DNA of 64,000 nucleotides from Dendrocalamus latiflorus (taxonomy: Eukaryota > Streptophyta > Magnoliopsida > Poales > Poaceae). Location: NCBI GenBank assembly GCA_017311315.1, contig CM029669.1, positions 19,851,683 through 19,915,682 on the forward strand. Reading direction: 5' to 3'. This document shows, piece by piece, positions 36,201 through 48,800 of the stretch; position 1 is the first letter of the stretch, and the number at the start of each line of letters is the position of its first letter. The position numbers and the translations under genes are program-made. The notes under the pieces are model-generated. The model was not told the origin of the DNA. It worked only from the letters and a program-made list of their open reading frames with translations, and did no database searches.

Positions 36201-36650
36201 TGGCAGTTGATGATTACTCTCCTCAAAAAAGTCCAGATGATTCGAGCATTTTTTTTTGGTACGAGATCACTCGATACTGGTTACGGAAAGCCTGAAGTTA
36301 TATGTATATTATGTTACCTGTGACGTCAAGACGAACAAGACCTTGATGTATTCTTTCATTTAATCACTTTGCCATTCTAGTCCCTAGGAAAGAAAGGAAG
36401 CTTCCATTGCAGATTGTGAAGCTGCTTTTGTCCATATGCTTCCATTAATATGAGAAGTTTCTCCCCTCCCTGACAGAGTTCTCATGTAACATAATTGGAC
36501 GAACATTTCCGTCAAGTTTCATCGTTGTGTAGCTACTTCCAAGAGGATTGAAGTTTCACCGTTGTGCTGTAATATGTTCTCTGCACCGTCCATTGCCCCT
36601 GAAGTTATATAGAACCAACCTGTATTCTGAGGATCTGATGGTGTTTGTGA
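36201..36650 (+). other. BIM 3' untranslated region and downstream DNA
   Basis: AT-rich. An AATATG-like element near 36446 and further AT-rich motifs could serve polyadenylation. No other gene. Confidence 0.4.
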
Positions 36651-37148
36651 ATGCTTTCCTTGGTTTCGTTATTTTCAGAAGGCGCTCATGACTCAAATGT
36701 CATAAAAATACTAATGCACGCACTAGTTGATTTTCTTACGACAGATTTTGACTCAAATTTTCTGCTACTCGGTCTTCAGCGTAAATTGCAGGATTGCATG
36801 AGGCCTATTCATGGATTTGAGCGCAAATGCTGTATCGCCAACCTAATGAGTCTATGGCGTGGCAACGATGCCCTGGGCGCGCGGAGTCCACGAATTCGAC
36901 ATTTGGCAGCCGACAAACTAAGCATGATTAGTTTGGAGCCCGTCTCGAATCCGAAGTCTTCAAAAGCACGAGATTTTGATTCCCTTGTCGCACTTAGCAC
37001 CATGATGATCGGGAGGAATCGCACAATCAAAACTAGAAAGCAGTACATGAAAGCTCCCGTGAGAAAGAAAAGTGGGAATAGAAGAAAGCCGGCGCCGCGG
37101 CTCTCAGAGCTCAATTCTCTAGTGATTTCCATGCCCATGCCGATCTAG
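36651..37148 (+). other. Open frame of 165 codons, not recognised
   Basis: No domain recognised. The translation has a basic C-terminal third and no transmembrane or signal segment. It follows the BIM gene on the same strand by 450 bases. The reverse strand is also open over much of it, so chance is a real possibility. Confidence 0.2.
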
Positions 37149-39240
37149 TGGGCGTCCACTACAGCCGACGCAACATTTGCACGTTGCAACGAATGCCGCA
37201 TACCAAACATGATCTGATGCGCTGATCACGACATGAATGGACTTGACGTGGCCCTTGTGTTGCAGCAACCCTGTAAGATCATTCGCTTGATCTGTTTACT
37301 ACGTACTGCTATGCTTGATTTATTGGGAAGAGGATACTACTCTGCACTAGAGAAGGAAACGCAGGATGATTCACAGTAACCTGCTTTCTGACCGTCCGAT
37401 CAACAATCTGATGGTCTGGATTTCTGAATTGCTTCTCCGTCCTGTTGTAAAGAACACTCAGTTTCGGGACTACCAGCCAAGGGCGCACATGAGATTTTCA
37501 GGTCGTGGTGATCCATGACTGAAATGAAACGCCGGCGATGACATCTGATGGAGGATCTCAACGCCTCATCACAATCCGAATAGTGCAAATCATACCCGAC
37601 CCCCAAAGTCTGCGCGGGGAAATAACGGCCATTGCCAAGTATGTAAGGCTGGCACGGAACGAATGATTTAAGAGCTAAGACAATCAGCAACCTCTAATGA
37701 TAACCGACCGCAGCGCATCACGTTGTCACGCCATGCAGTACACTTAAGAAACTGAGTGCCTAGCACTACTCAAACCAGCCGAGAATTCGCTCCTTGAATC
37801 GATCTGGGACGGAGGTTTGTTTACTCCCTGAATAACGATACATTAATCGGTGAATCGCTGGCCTGTGTAACCTCAACAGAGAACACATCAAACAACATCG
37901 GAAGCAAATAATCCTTCAAAAGAACAGCATCAGGGACAAGGACGGCGCAGCGGACGAGCGAGGCGAATGCTCGACCAGCCGATGCATCGTCGGGCCAGGC
38001 CCAGCCCCACTGGGAGGAATCCGATCCGATCCAATCCAATCAGCCGGACGTCGTTCTCGCGAGATCCCTCGTATTTTTCCTCCATACAATGCGATCAGAC
38101 GGATGCCACCGCGGCCGGAGTTGGCGACCATGTCACGCTACACATCGGTGCGCGTCGACGCGATGCGACGCCGAGCGAATGAACGGACGAAACGGGGCGA
38201 CGCAGCACGGCGCCACGGGCTGCGATGATGCGCGGCAAGGTGGGGGCGCGTGCGCGTGCGCCGATGCGATTCGTTGCGTGATGCGTCGCGCGCGAGTCCA
38301 ACACGGGCGCTACCCACCCACGCGGCGACCGAGACCACCCCGTCCGTCCCCGGCCATGTCCTCCGCCCGGACCCACCCCCGGTGTACGGCCCATGCCCGA
38401 TCCGGTCCAGGCGGGCGGGCCCACGCGGCGCGCTCTGTTTGGCTGGGAACTTAACCTGGCCCTGGTTCGGATTCGTCGCATGTTTTTGACGCCGCGAGGT
38501 GGGGTCACGAGTCAGGAGGAACAAGAACAACATTTGCGCCAGTGGAGTCGTACTCGTACCCCGTAAGTCGGTAAGGAGATAAATATGGGCGCCCCGGCTT
38601 TCGCATCACGACCATTTGTGTGTGCAGAGTCTCCAATTAAACCAGCCGAGATCGACGCGGCATCCAATGAGACGATCAGCCGGCGCGCCGCTGGAGAATT
38701 CCAGGAGCAGGAGAGGTGCCGGTTGGGGTTGGCCGCTCGGGGCGGGCGGGCGGGCAAGCAGGCGTCAACCATGGCGGGCCCCCTCGGCGTACGAGGCGGC
38801 CCCACGTCGCTAGCCTAGCTTAGCCTAGCGCCGCGCGATGCATTGGCTGTCCAACTGATGCCCTCCGCCCACGTGGCGTGGCCCCGGCCACCCGCGCTAG
38901 TGGCCGACACGGCGCATAGTTCCGTGCCCGAGACGGTAAGCCCCGTACCCACCTCACCCGCTCGCCACTCACCCGCGGAAACCTCACCGAATGCCACTGA
39001 CTCTCGGACCCGTTGCTATCGTGGCTGCCGTTGTCTTCGCGTCGCCGCACGGTCGTTTTTTTGGCGGGGAGAGCGGTAGGCTGGGGGAACGCGGGGCCCG
39101 GGGAGGCGGTCCCTGTCGTTCCGCGCTAGGCGCCACGCGCGCGTACGGGCGGGCCGCGACGAGCGGCCACCACCAACACCGCCCTCCCGTCGCGGATCGC
39201 TATGTCCGTCCGTGTTATTTTGCACCGGCACACGTACACC
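37149..39240. other. Intergenic, increasingly GC-rich, no gene supported
   Basis: From about 37900 the DNA is GC-rich and open in several frames on both strands, but nothing recognisable is encoded. Many CACG and CGTG motifs occur. Confidence 0.4.
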
Positions 39241-39249
39241 TCCGGTCAG

Positions 39250-39910
39250 CCCGCGGAGTAGGGCCAACTTGTGCAGGCACGGCACGGTTCAATAGGCTTC
39301 AGGCTGCATCGGGGCGTCGTATTGTGTCGGCACGGTACGATCTAGTGGGCTTTGGGTCACTCGCCGTGCCGACACGACTTGTCTCCAGCGAGACCTAGGT
39401 ACGATCCAGGACATGTCAGACCACAATCGGGCCATATCAGCACTGGCACAGAACACGACACTTGCTCGCCTCCACCTGCCTCGGATCTATAGCCGGTGAC
39501 TCGAAGCCTGAGGCGGCGTTGAGACTGAGCGACGAGCGGTGGACGGCCGCGGGATCTAAACACGGGCGGCCGGATCAAAAGGGTGGCGATGTCGGTAGGT
39601 GGGCGTCAACGGTGGAGGACGAGAATGGGAGAGATCGAGAGGTGCGGTTCTAGCGATGGAGGAGGAAGGCGAGAGATAGCCCGTGGACTCCCATCCTCCT
39701 GCACGCGCCGCCTCAGCCACCACTACCGTCGCTTGCCTGCCTCGGATCCATAGGCGGCGATGCAGAGCTGGAGATGGCATTGAGGATGAGCGGTGGGTAG
39801 TGGAGAGCGACGGGATCTGGACCCGGGTAGTGGCGCCGACATGCGAGCGTCAGGTCGTCAGTTGTGGAGGAGGGAGGCGAGGTTGCGACCTGCTAGGAGA
39901 GAAAAAGAAA
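39250..39910. repeat. GC-rich degenerate repeat with GGCACGGCACGG motif
   Basis: 39270-39390 carries GGCACGGCACGG and the inverted CCGTGCCGACACG, resembling the ends of the hAT-like element at 1162-1882. 39475-39580 and 39735-39830 are diverged direct copies (CCTCGGATC(T/C)ATAG, GAGCGGTGG, CGGGATCT.AAC). It may be the subterminal part of the hAT element whose transposase remnant follows. Confidence 0.4.
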
Positions 39911-40489
39911 GGACGCACGTCACCAAGGCCCGAGCCAACGACGCGGGAAAAAAAGAAGAGAGAGAGAAGTGGAAAAAGAGAGTAGAAAAAAGAGAGGGGA
40001 GGGAAAAGGGAGGAAAAAGAAAAAAGAGGGGGAAAGGGAAAAAAGAAGAAAAATTGAAATTTAAGTTATTATGTAAAAATATGGTCACATAAATATTTGG
40101 TAAAAAAAATAAAAAATTTCTTGATATTTTATATATACAATTTTATTATCCTGTTAAAAACCTTACGCCCTAGAGTGCGGTTCCCCTGGTAAAAAAGAAA
40201 GTATATTAACAACATTCATATGTACTAATTACTCCCTAATATCAAGATCGTTCATGTGTTCCAGGTTAGCATACACATGCATGATCTCGGGATCTCCAGT
40301 TGATGCTGTTGTCGCTCTGCCAGTTCCCGGTCCTTGATGCAGGTGATTAACTCCACCATCTTGGGTGTGAGGGTAGGGTAGTACATAAAATCTATAACTA
40401 AGCAAGATGTGGGCAGTAAACACCAGATATAACCTTAGTTGCTTTATAAAAATATCCTAAAACTCTTGAAAATAATTAGCAATTTGCCA

Positions 40490-41160
40490 ATCTGAATTAG
40501 TAACTACCAATTCATTATTATAAGAGTTAGCATTGGTAAAGACAGATATAATATGTTCATACCCTTATACCTTCTTCATCATGATGTATGTCAAGTTCCA
40601 TTTCACCTTCATGCCAAGATCGAATTTTCTTTCGTCCTTACCATTCGTTGTGCAGTACTCCGTGAACCTGACTACCACTTATGGTGAGCTTATACGATAA
40701 CAAAGGATATCACGGATATTGTTCAAATATTTGTCAATCACTTACATACCATCTTACACAATAATGTTCAAGCTATGACATACGCATCTCTGGTAGAAAA
40801 TATATCCACCAATATATGTTTGCAATCTTAGAGTGAGGATGTTCATAACAGTCGTATTTACCGATATATTATCAAGAGTTATAGAAACAATCTTATTATT
40901 AATATTAAAATCATCAATTACGTCTAGTATACACTCGGCAATGGTCTCTCCGTGTATAATTCATCAATTAACTTAAACCCTATGACTATCTTGTTTAGCT
41001 TGTAATAATCATCTAAAAAATGAGCTACAACATTAAGGTATGCACTTCTCTGGTGTGATGATGTCCAAATATCTGAAGTTAAAGCAAAAGGGAATTGAAC
41101 TTATATGAATTTTTCTTTTAGTGCAAAAGGGAATTGAACTTATACAAATTTTTCTTTCAT
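40490..41160 (-). pseudogene. hAT transposase remnant
   Basis: Read right to left, fragments include FALTSDIWTSSHQRSAYLNV and AHFLDDYYKLNK, then ETIAECILDVIDDFNINNKI and TLDNISVNTTVMNIL, then CVCHSLNIIVQDGM, then FTEYCTTNGKDERKFDLGMK followed by VKWNLTYIMM. This is the order of plant Ac-like hAT transposases (DLWTS, LDNASAN, CAHILNLIV, RWNSTY). Frameshifts and stops separate the blocks, and the catalytic and dimerisation parts further on are not evident. An approximately 39-bp direct duplication sits at 41084-41160. Confidence 0.75.
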
Positions 41161-41266
41161 TGCTGCTAGCTCCTTATGATAGATCTATAAAATATCAAAT
41201 GTGGTAATTCTTATACTGATATGTTTGTACCATGGCAAAAGTCGCGTTGGATCAATTCTTTCAAAG

Positions 41267-41590
41267 GGTAGGGGACGGAGCGCTCGCGTCACTACTTCGA
41301 CTAAGGCGCCAGCTCCGCTGCCACCACTTCGAAGGGTAGGGGACGGAGCGCTCGCGCCTCTACTTCGACTAAGGCGCCAGCTCCGCTGCCACCACTTCGA
41401 ATGGTAGGGAACGGAGCGCTCGCGCCACTACTTCGACTAAGGTGCCAGCTCCGCTGCCACCACTTCGAAGGGTAGGGGACGGAGCGCTTGTGCATCTACC
41501 TCGAACTAGGGCACCAGCTCCGCTGATCCCACTTCGAAGGGATAAGGGACGGAGCGCTTGTGCGGTTACTGCAACTACGCGTCCACCTTG
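41267..41590. repeat. 68-bp tandem repeat, about 4.7 copies
   Basis: Units start at 41267, 41335, 41403, 41471 and 41540 with GGTAGGGGACGGAGCGCT. The first three differ at only a few positions; the last two are more diverged and the fifth is partial. ORFs across the array are artefacts. Confidence 0.95.
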
Positions 41591-42055
41591 ACCATCCTAC
41601 CCTCGTGAGGCGCAAACCGTCGTGTACGGGCGAATGTAGTAACCATCCGAGTTTACCATGGGACAGCGTAGCCGGAGGGGCGAAGACGCCTTTCGCAAGT
41701 TCCGATCAAGACTATTCTTTGCATTCGCTAATTACGCTTACAAAGGCGCACAAACACCTCCGGCGCATGAGGCCGCTACTCGGCAGGCTCATCCTTAACA
41801 TGCGTCCGTGCCGAGGCTCCGCTCGAAGACGCCCGACCCGCCCAAAAATCCAACGCTTCCTTGGCCCTTCGCCAGCGTCGAAGACGCCGTCGGGTCGCAA
41901 GGTCGGAAATTAGCAGCCGGCCCCGACTATGTAGCTGCTCGGGACAAGGGGCAAGAATCAGAACAGCGGTGAAACAACTTCGTACTTTACTAAAAAAAAA
42001 GAAGAAAAAAAACCGGCATCGGTTACAACGCACGCCAACACGCGACAACCTCGCG
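41591..42055. other. Downstream flank of the transposon-derived gene
   Basis: GC-rich and without a recognised gene. An A-rich run lies at about 41992-42010. Confidence 0.35.
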
Positions 42056-45000
42056 TCACACCTGTGGGTTCGCAGCGTCCTCCGGGGCCGCAACGCCATC
42101 CTTGTCACGCCGTGGGACCTCGTCCAAAAACTGGCCAAGGTTTCCCTCGCCGTGTAAGTTATTCCGCAGCTCGACTATGGCTGCGGCCTCACCGCAGTAC
42201 TCCCATATCCGCTCATGGAAGAACTTCACGGCGCGGCGAACGGCGCGCACAGCACCGGACATTACCCCGCCTCCGGCGGGCATCTCCAGTCGAGGATCGG
42301 CTAGCGGAGTCCGGACATGTTCGCAGCCGCGGAGTCGCAGGTGCGCGCATGTCAGACACGATGCCACGTAGGCGCAGTGGTTGCCAAAGGTCGTTGCGGC
42401 ACCGCGTGCAATGTCGGCCACGTCTCCGATCCACCGAAGCGACCGCGACAGGTCCTCGGGCCCGAAGGAGCGTGCTGGCACTTCGGCGACAAGCCCCGTA
42501 AGGGTGTCTTCCAGGGCCAACATAGCGTCCCAAGCAGCTACCGAAGCGTCGCCCAAGGCTCGAATCCGCTCCGCGAGAGAGGCGGCAAGCTCGCTGTTCT
42601 CCCTCTCCAACACAGCGACTTGTTGCAGCAGGCTGTCTCGCTCCGCAGCAGCCTCCTGCCGCACCGCTTCGGCGGCCGACTCCCGCGCTACGGCGGCAAG
42701 CTCCTCGGTGCGCGCCTTCATCTCCGCGCACTCTACCTCCAAGCGGCGTACACGGGCGTCCTGGGCAGAGCGTGCCCCAACAGCTCCCTACAGCTCCCCT
42801 TCGGCGGCCTGCAGCCTGCCCCGTAGCGCTTCTTCCTCGCGAGCGTGAGCCGCTTGCAGGGCCTGGGCCAACACGAGTGTCTGCGCGGCGAAGGGGTTAG
42901 CAAGCGATAAACGGCTGCGAGTGGGCCAAAAGACAGACGCTTACCCTCACTCCCGACACTTCCAATGCGTCCCCAAGGCGCCCTGACCCATAGGTCTGCA
43001 ACGCCTGCTGGCCAATGCTGGCGACCGCGTCGTCCGTAATCCCGCGCCAGGCCCTCAGAGCATCCGATGGAGGGACGAAGTTTGCCGGGCTCGGGCACGT
43101 GGCATCTGTACCGCCAGCGCCAGGACCTCCACGCTCAAGGGATGGCTCCTCCTGCGGGATAAGTGCCACTGCAAGAGGTAGTATAAGATTGTCGCACAAG
43201 ACGCGGAAAAAATTGTGCTAAAGGTATGCTGTCCTAGCCTACCCTCAGTGGCAGATGGGGGACTTTGCTGGGATGCTTCCCTAGCCCTAGGCGGGGCCGC
43301 AGCGACTTCGGCCCCTACGGACGGCGCTGACCCGCGGGGCGGAGGGGCCTCCGAGCTGGGACCTAGCGCCAACCGATCCTGCGCCACGATCATTGCGGCC
43401 CGAGGGGCCGGGAGGGCGCGGGGTAGAGGAACTTCGGTGCTCAACACGGAGTCCCACAAGCTCCCAACACCGGTCGCCACGGCAAACCCCCGCGAGGTCC
43501 GCTGAAGGGGGGACCGCAGGCGTGGCCGCTTCGCCTGAGGGGGAGACCCCACCTCGGTAGCCGCTACAAAAGGAGCCTCTGCGGCAACAATATTCACCGA
43601 AGGGGTCTCCGCAGCTACAACGTCGGCGGCCGGGGACTTCGTCATCATGACCTTCGTGAGGGGCACCTCCGCCTCGGTCGCCACTGTTGGTGAAGACCGC
43701 GCTCCGCATACTCCCGCAGAGGGCAGCCCCGCCACAGCCTTGGCTGCGGGCGAGGCCTCCGCACCGGTGCCACCAGCCAACGCCAGCTCCGCCTCGGCGT
43801 TTGTCGCGGGCCACGAGACCTCCCTCTCCTGATAACCCGCGGTGCGCCCTCCGCCCCTGGCGCCTTCACCCTCAGCGCCCGCGCCCTCCTCCAAGTCTGA
43901 GTCGGCGTACTTCGGCGAATCCGACTCCAGGCTCGCCGCGCCGGCAGGAGCAGTGGCAATCGCCGTACAGGGCGTGGTCGCAGTGGTCCGGGTCCTCTTG
44001 CGGGATGATGCTTTCGTCCTCGCGGCACCGTCGTCCTGATGTTGCGGGTCCGGAGGGGTGCGATCCGGCACGGGAAGCCCTAAGGCCTCGCACACGCGGT
44101 TTATCCGCCCCAATCCCGCCTCCGCAATCGTGGCTGTGCATTGCCTGTGCTCTCTGGCGGTGTATGGCCCAAGGAACACACGCGTTGCGCGCTCCGCGTC
44201 CTGCAGGCGAGTTCCTGCGTGGGGCAGAAAGCACAGTTACACACGATGCAATACGTACGAACGGAGGGGAGGGCACGGTCGAGGCTTACGAAGACCAGTC
44301 GGCACGGGCAGCGAGCGAACGGACGGTTGAACGTTGTCGTCCCGACGTTCCCCGGCCGTGAAGCGCCAATCGCGGGCGAGCGACGTCGCACCGCACATCA
44401 TGTACTCCTCGGCAAGGTCGCGCATATTGAAGCGGGCGGTGACCCCCACAAGTCTTCGCACCCTTCGCCTATCTTCCTGGTCTTGAATGCAATCGGCCCG
44501 CCCGTGCACTCAAGGCCGCTACCATTCGCCACGTGGTGATAGAACCACCGCCTCGTCCAGTTGGACTCCCATTTTCCTCATGTCGAGTTCGCGGGGAAGA
44601 GCCTTCCGCACGATGCCCGCAGAATGAAGTTGACGCTGCCAAACTTCGACAGCGTCCCATACTTCCGCTCCTTCGGTTGGCGCCGGGCTTCATGCAAATA
44701 TGCGAACAATGAGACGCTTGGTCAACATGCTTCCGAGCGAAGGGTCCAACTGTACACGGCAAAGCGAGCCACAGCGTTCGGAGTCAGTTGTGACAACTCC
44801 AGCTTGAAGGTCCGCAGCACGTCCCCAACAATCGCTGCGGACTGTATGCGAAGTCTGGCTTCGAAGTAGGCGACGAAGACGATCACCTCCGACTTCTCAG
44901 GGCGCGGCTCCGTCTCATCATCGGCGGGCAGCCGCACCGCCTGGCAGTCCGATATCCTCCCCTCGCGCAACAGTGACCGGATCGTGTCCTCCGTCACGAG

Positions 45001-45170
45001 CGTGCGGCCCAAGTCGCCGGAGTACGGACCTTCCCTCTTCTTCGCCGCCCACCGCTTGTCTGCCGCCGCCGGATCGCGCTCCTCGAGCACGTACTTCACC
45101 TCAAGTGGCGAGGGCCGCCGGCGGATGGCGTAGCCGCCCACCTGAGCTCGCTCGTCGCAAGTCGCCATTG
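42056..45170 (-). pseudogene. Putative gypsy-type transposon protein (gag-like), broken
   Basis: Starts MATCDERAQVGGYAIRRRPS at 45170. The first segment contains RPEKSEVIVFVAYFEARLRI and LRTFKLELSQLTPNAVARFA, the hallmark of the 'putative gypsy type transposon' domain (Transposase_28-like) common in grass elements. A stop at 44722-44724 interrupts it. The same protein continues in other frames with HEARRQPKERKYGTL, then RFNMRDLAEEYMMCG near 44420, then an Ala/Pro/Glu-rich linker (43055-44190). It ends in an alanine-rich coiled coil and a conserved tail (42056-42742) with LRWIGDVADIARGAATTF and VKFFHERIWEYCGEAAAI. No polymerase is nearby. Introns cannot be told from frameshifts here. Its function in the element is not established. 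Confidence 0.65.
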
Positions 45171-45284
45171 GCGTCCACGGGGTACTCGACGGCAAAAAGG
45201 AGCGCAGGAACAGGACGAGCAAATATAGGAGGCGGCGTGAATAACCAGAAAGCATATGGAGGAGGCACAGGCACAGTACCATGG

Positions 45285-45300
45285 GGGGTATTTAAAGACC
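45285..45300 (-). promoter_or_regulatory. Possible TATA box of the gypsy-type protein gene
   Basis: On the minus strand TTTAAATACC lies about 120 bases before the ATG at 45170, a spacing that fits a promoter of its own. Confidence 0.35.
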
Positions 45301-47200
45301 CCTCTCCTCCCACCATCGGTAAGAGCAGATGGCGAATGACAACCGTTCACCTCCCCCATGTTCGAAGCCTAAGCGTCGCGATGGCACACGTAGGCCACAT
45401 ATGACCGTGGTCGTACAGCGTCCTGTCACCGCACGACGCGCCGCTAGCGTCCCACCACGGGTCGGTCAACGCAGGGAATAAATGCAGGTTGCACTACCCG
45501 ACACATCTTCCGGCGTGTGTCGGCGTGGTTCTTCGGACCCACCAACCGCAATAGTCCAAACGGAGTCTTCGCCCCAGTAGCGAGGCCCGGACCCCGACTC
45601 TGGCCGCACCTATGCGAAGGGACACCGCTGCGAAGGTGCCGGAAGCCGCTTCGACTCCAAGACGCGCCACCCCGCCACATGAGCGCGCCCGCGGGAATAA
45701 AGACAGCAGTGCCATACAGAGACCCCGGCCTACACCCCGACCTATCGAGGCAACCAACCAGCAGGCGCCTTCGGCCTGCGCAACTCCAGATGGGCAGGCC
45801 CCCGCTCTGGCGGGGAGACTCCGGCCACTTGACCCGATTTCGTCCGAAGACGGCTCACTTCCGGCCCGGCCCTAGGACCGTGTCGGGGTGCGTCAGTGTA
45901 AAGCCACGAGTCGTTCAACCCCAGCGGCAACGACATCAAGATCTCCGCCCCAGGGGAGACATTTCGACTTCGACTTCCACTTTGAGGAGCGGCCTCGTGC
46001 GCAAGGATTTGCTCGTCGGCATTCTCCGCGTATGGTAAAGGCGGAGGCCACGTCACGTCAAGTTTTGGCTTGTTCTCATAAACAGGCCACCTTCGGTGCA
46101 CCAACATTCTTGGAAAAGTAATGTTGAGGGGTCCAATCAGAAAACCCGACTGAAGGTGGCCACATGCAGAAACGCAGCACGAAACCAACAAGTGCGAACA
46201 GTTGCCGGTAATAGACGCTAACCGAGCTCCTAAGAAAATAGGCCTCCATCAGTACATCAACATCTCCCAAGCCGCATAACGCTGCTACGGAATATGGCTG
46301 CACTGAAGGGGCCCATTTTAGGGGAGCAGCACCTATTCGAGCGCACAATGTAGGTACAATGCCGCACCAGCGCGACATATATACCCCATTAGCAGTGGAG
46401 TCCAACCGGCTGAAGGAAAGTCCAACTGGCGGAGGAGCGTCGCAGCATCGTACAATCGCGACGCCTCAAGACCTGCGCCGCGTCAAGCACATCTCGCCAC
46501 GTGGACGGCCAGAAGAAGGATCGTTGCAACATGGTATGGCCACGACGCCTAAGTCTCGTGCCGCGTCAGCCAGGCCTCGCTAGGCAGGCCGGTGGTTATT
46601 CAGCGTCAGGGGCACTCAGCATCCGACTCCGCCAACACCTCCGATTTGGCCAGGGCAACCGCAAACCCCGCCAAATCGGAGGCGACTTCGACCTCGCTTC
46701 CGACCCCTGCGCCAACGTCGGACACCTCGGTCTCTACATCGACCCCGACCTCGACCTTCGCCCTGAACGGCAACCTCGACCCCACTACAGTAGGGCCGTG
46801 GGGGCGATGAAGGCCTCGCCAAGCCGCCTGGCGCCATACCTTCGCGACAGGACAAACACTACACCAAGTAGTAAGGCTTTGACGGACGTTGTAAAAGCTC
46901 ACAGGCCGCAGGGACGGAGGGGGCCAAAGGGCTCGGCAGCATGGCTTCGACCCGTGAAGCCCTTCACCATGAGAGGCTCCTGTTGTAGGGGTGGCCCCCA
47001 CCTAAGCCCAGCAGGCCTGTTAGAGGAATGTAAGGCCCAAAGTGGGACATGGATAATGACGTAAGTACCCCTAAGGGGAACACTCAGATGTAAGGGTGTA
47101 ATGGTAAAAGTACTCCTCATGTGGGCATATATATACAACACAGGCCATTGGAAAAACCCTAAGCCATCACTCACCTAACTCTCCACTACCATACTCTCTC
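45300..47200. other. GC-rich repetitive DNA, probably transposon flank
   Basis: Open in several frames but without recognised domains. Plus-strand TATATATA at about 47128, followed by a CCCTAAGCC leader-like stretch, looks like a promoter or LTR fragment. No matching LTR was found. Confidence 0.35.
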
Positions 47201-48800
47201 TCTCTATTTGGTCTGTAACCACAACAATAGCCATAGAGGAGGAGAACATTGCATCTACCCATTGTCTCTCAACCTCCACCACTTCTCTGCCCTCTTCCTC
47301 TGCTCCATCTTATCACTAGTTCCCGGCCATTGCCTCCCTCCCTGCCTGTTACTCCTCTGCTCGGTCTTGTCATTGGTAGCATGTTGGCTGCTAACCCTAG
47401 GCAACCGTCGCCTAATGCCCTATGACATCCCTGTTGTCTGATCCCCTCTAGTCTCCCCCACTTGCCTATCCATCTCCTTCTGTCAAGCTCTCCTCCCTCT
47501 TCGCTCTCATTGTCCCTCTCCGGTTGCCTTACGTCGTGGCATCGCTCCCACAGCTCATCCTCTGCCTCTCCGCCGCCTCCTCGTGTTGCACCCCATCGTC
47601 GTCGCCCACTTTCGCAAGATCTGCCTCTCCCACCACACCATCGCTGCCCCTGCACTCACCTCTCCATGGCCCACCTCCCTATTGATGCCTCTACCAACCA
47701 GATTCACTGCAGATCTGAAGGAGGTTACTATTTTGGGGGTGGGATTTGGTTGACGCGGTGGATCCAGAATTGGATAATGGCCTCATCGGTGCGGGTGGCG
47801 AGCGTAGATGCAGTGCTAGGGCTCGAGTGTGGATGCAGAGCGTCGGGGCTCGACATGGACGCTGAACATAAAGGCTAGGGTGGTGGAGGAGAGCAGCAAC
47901 GGTGAAGTGGGGGTGTGGCCAACGACGCCACAGCCATGGATGATGAGCAAAGGTTGGCAGCAGATTAGGGGTGGGTGCAGCGACGGAGGTGGTGCTATGC
48001 ACCTGCGCCCTGTTGGTGCCTTGCGCGTAGCGTCTGTGGATGGCACGGTTAGTGCGCATGCAACATCGATAGCTGTGGTGGCTTCGTTGCGGCATGGGAC
48101 AGTGGTTGAGCGGTGGCTTTATTTTTCCATGGCATCCACACATCATGGGACGACGACGCGCACTGCCACAGGTATGACACTATGGCCTTGCTCTTCCTCC
48201 CCTCTCCAGCTATCCCCACGTCCCACGATCCCTTGGCGTCCAAATCACAGGCCCAGCCGTGTCACTGTGCCGTTGCCTGCCTCCGTGACCTAGCCCACCG
48301 TGCCACTTTGTGCCGGACCGACCTAAGATCGTGGCGTGCCACTCGACAGGCCTTCTTTTCAAGCCCAATAGGGTCTGTCATTCGTGCTATGCCAGTCCGA
48401 TCCATCACGTATTATGTCTATACCGTGCTTGCGCCATATGACACCGACCGGGTCTTAGACTGATCTAGAAAAGCCCGGTCCAACTCCTAGGTCTACTCCT
48501 GACATAACACGCACACCCACTAACAGGTTGGGCCATTCTCTGCCGTCACAAACGAATGGCACGCACCCGGTGCCGCCCGACGTCACGCGGTGAGGTGCCA
48601 TTGACATGTGGGCCCGGAGGGTGGCCCACCGGGGAGTTGGTAGTACTTCGCATCGCGTAGGCGTAACCATCGTCATAAACCGCGACCATAAGAGAACCCG
48701 GCGCCAACCACCCTCGCCTGTTTCGGTTGCTACTCTCTCCCAACACCCTACCGCTCTCTTCCCCCAAGAACGAGCGCGCGCATTCACGGCCCCGCCGCGC
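47201..48800. other. Intergenic DNA upstream of the Dof gene
   Basis: No gene recognised. A CT-rich, low-complexity part covers 47240-47640. 48280-48480 has diverged GTGCC and GGCAC motifs resembling decayed hAT ends. The last 200 bases are the presumed Dof promoter and leader. Confidence 0.35.

Noticed and set aside
36400..39400. Additional host genes in GC-rich DNA near 38-39 kb
   Set aside because: Frames are open on both strands but none shows a recognisable domain, splice pattern or start context.
45300..47100. LTR pair for the gypsy-type protein gene
   Set aside because: I compared both flanks by eye and found no matching direct repeat or primer site.
48606..48800. Upstream in-frame start for the Dof protein (309 aa)
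   Set aside because: The extra 65 residues show no similarity to Dof N-termini. MQEQPL at 48801 gives a typical start and length.
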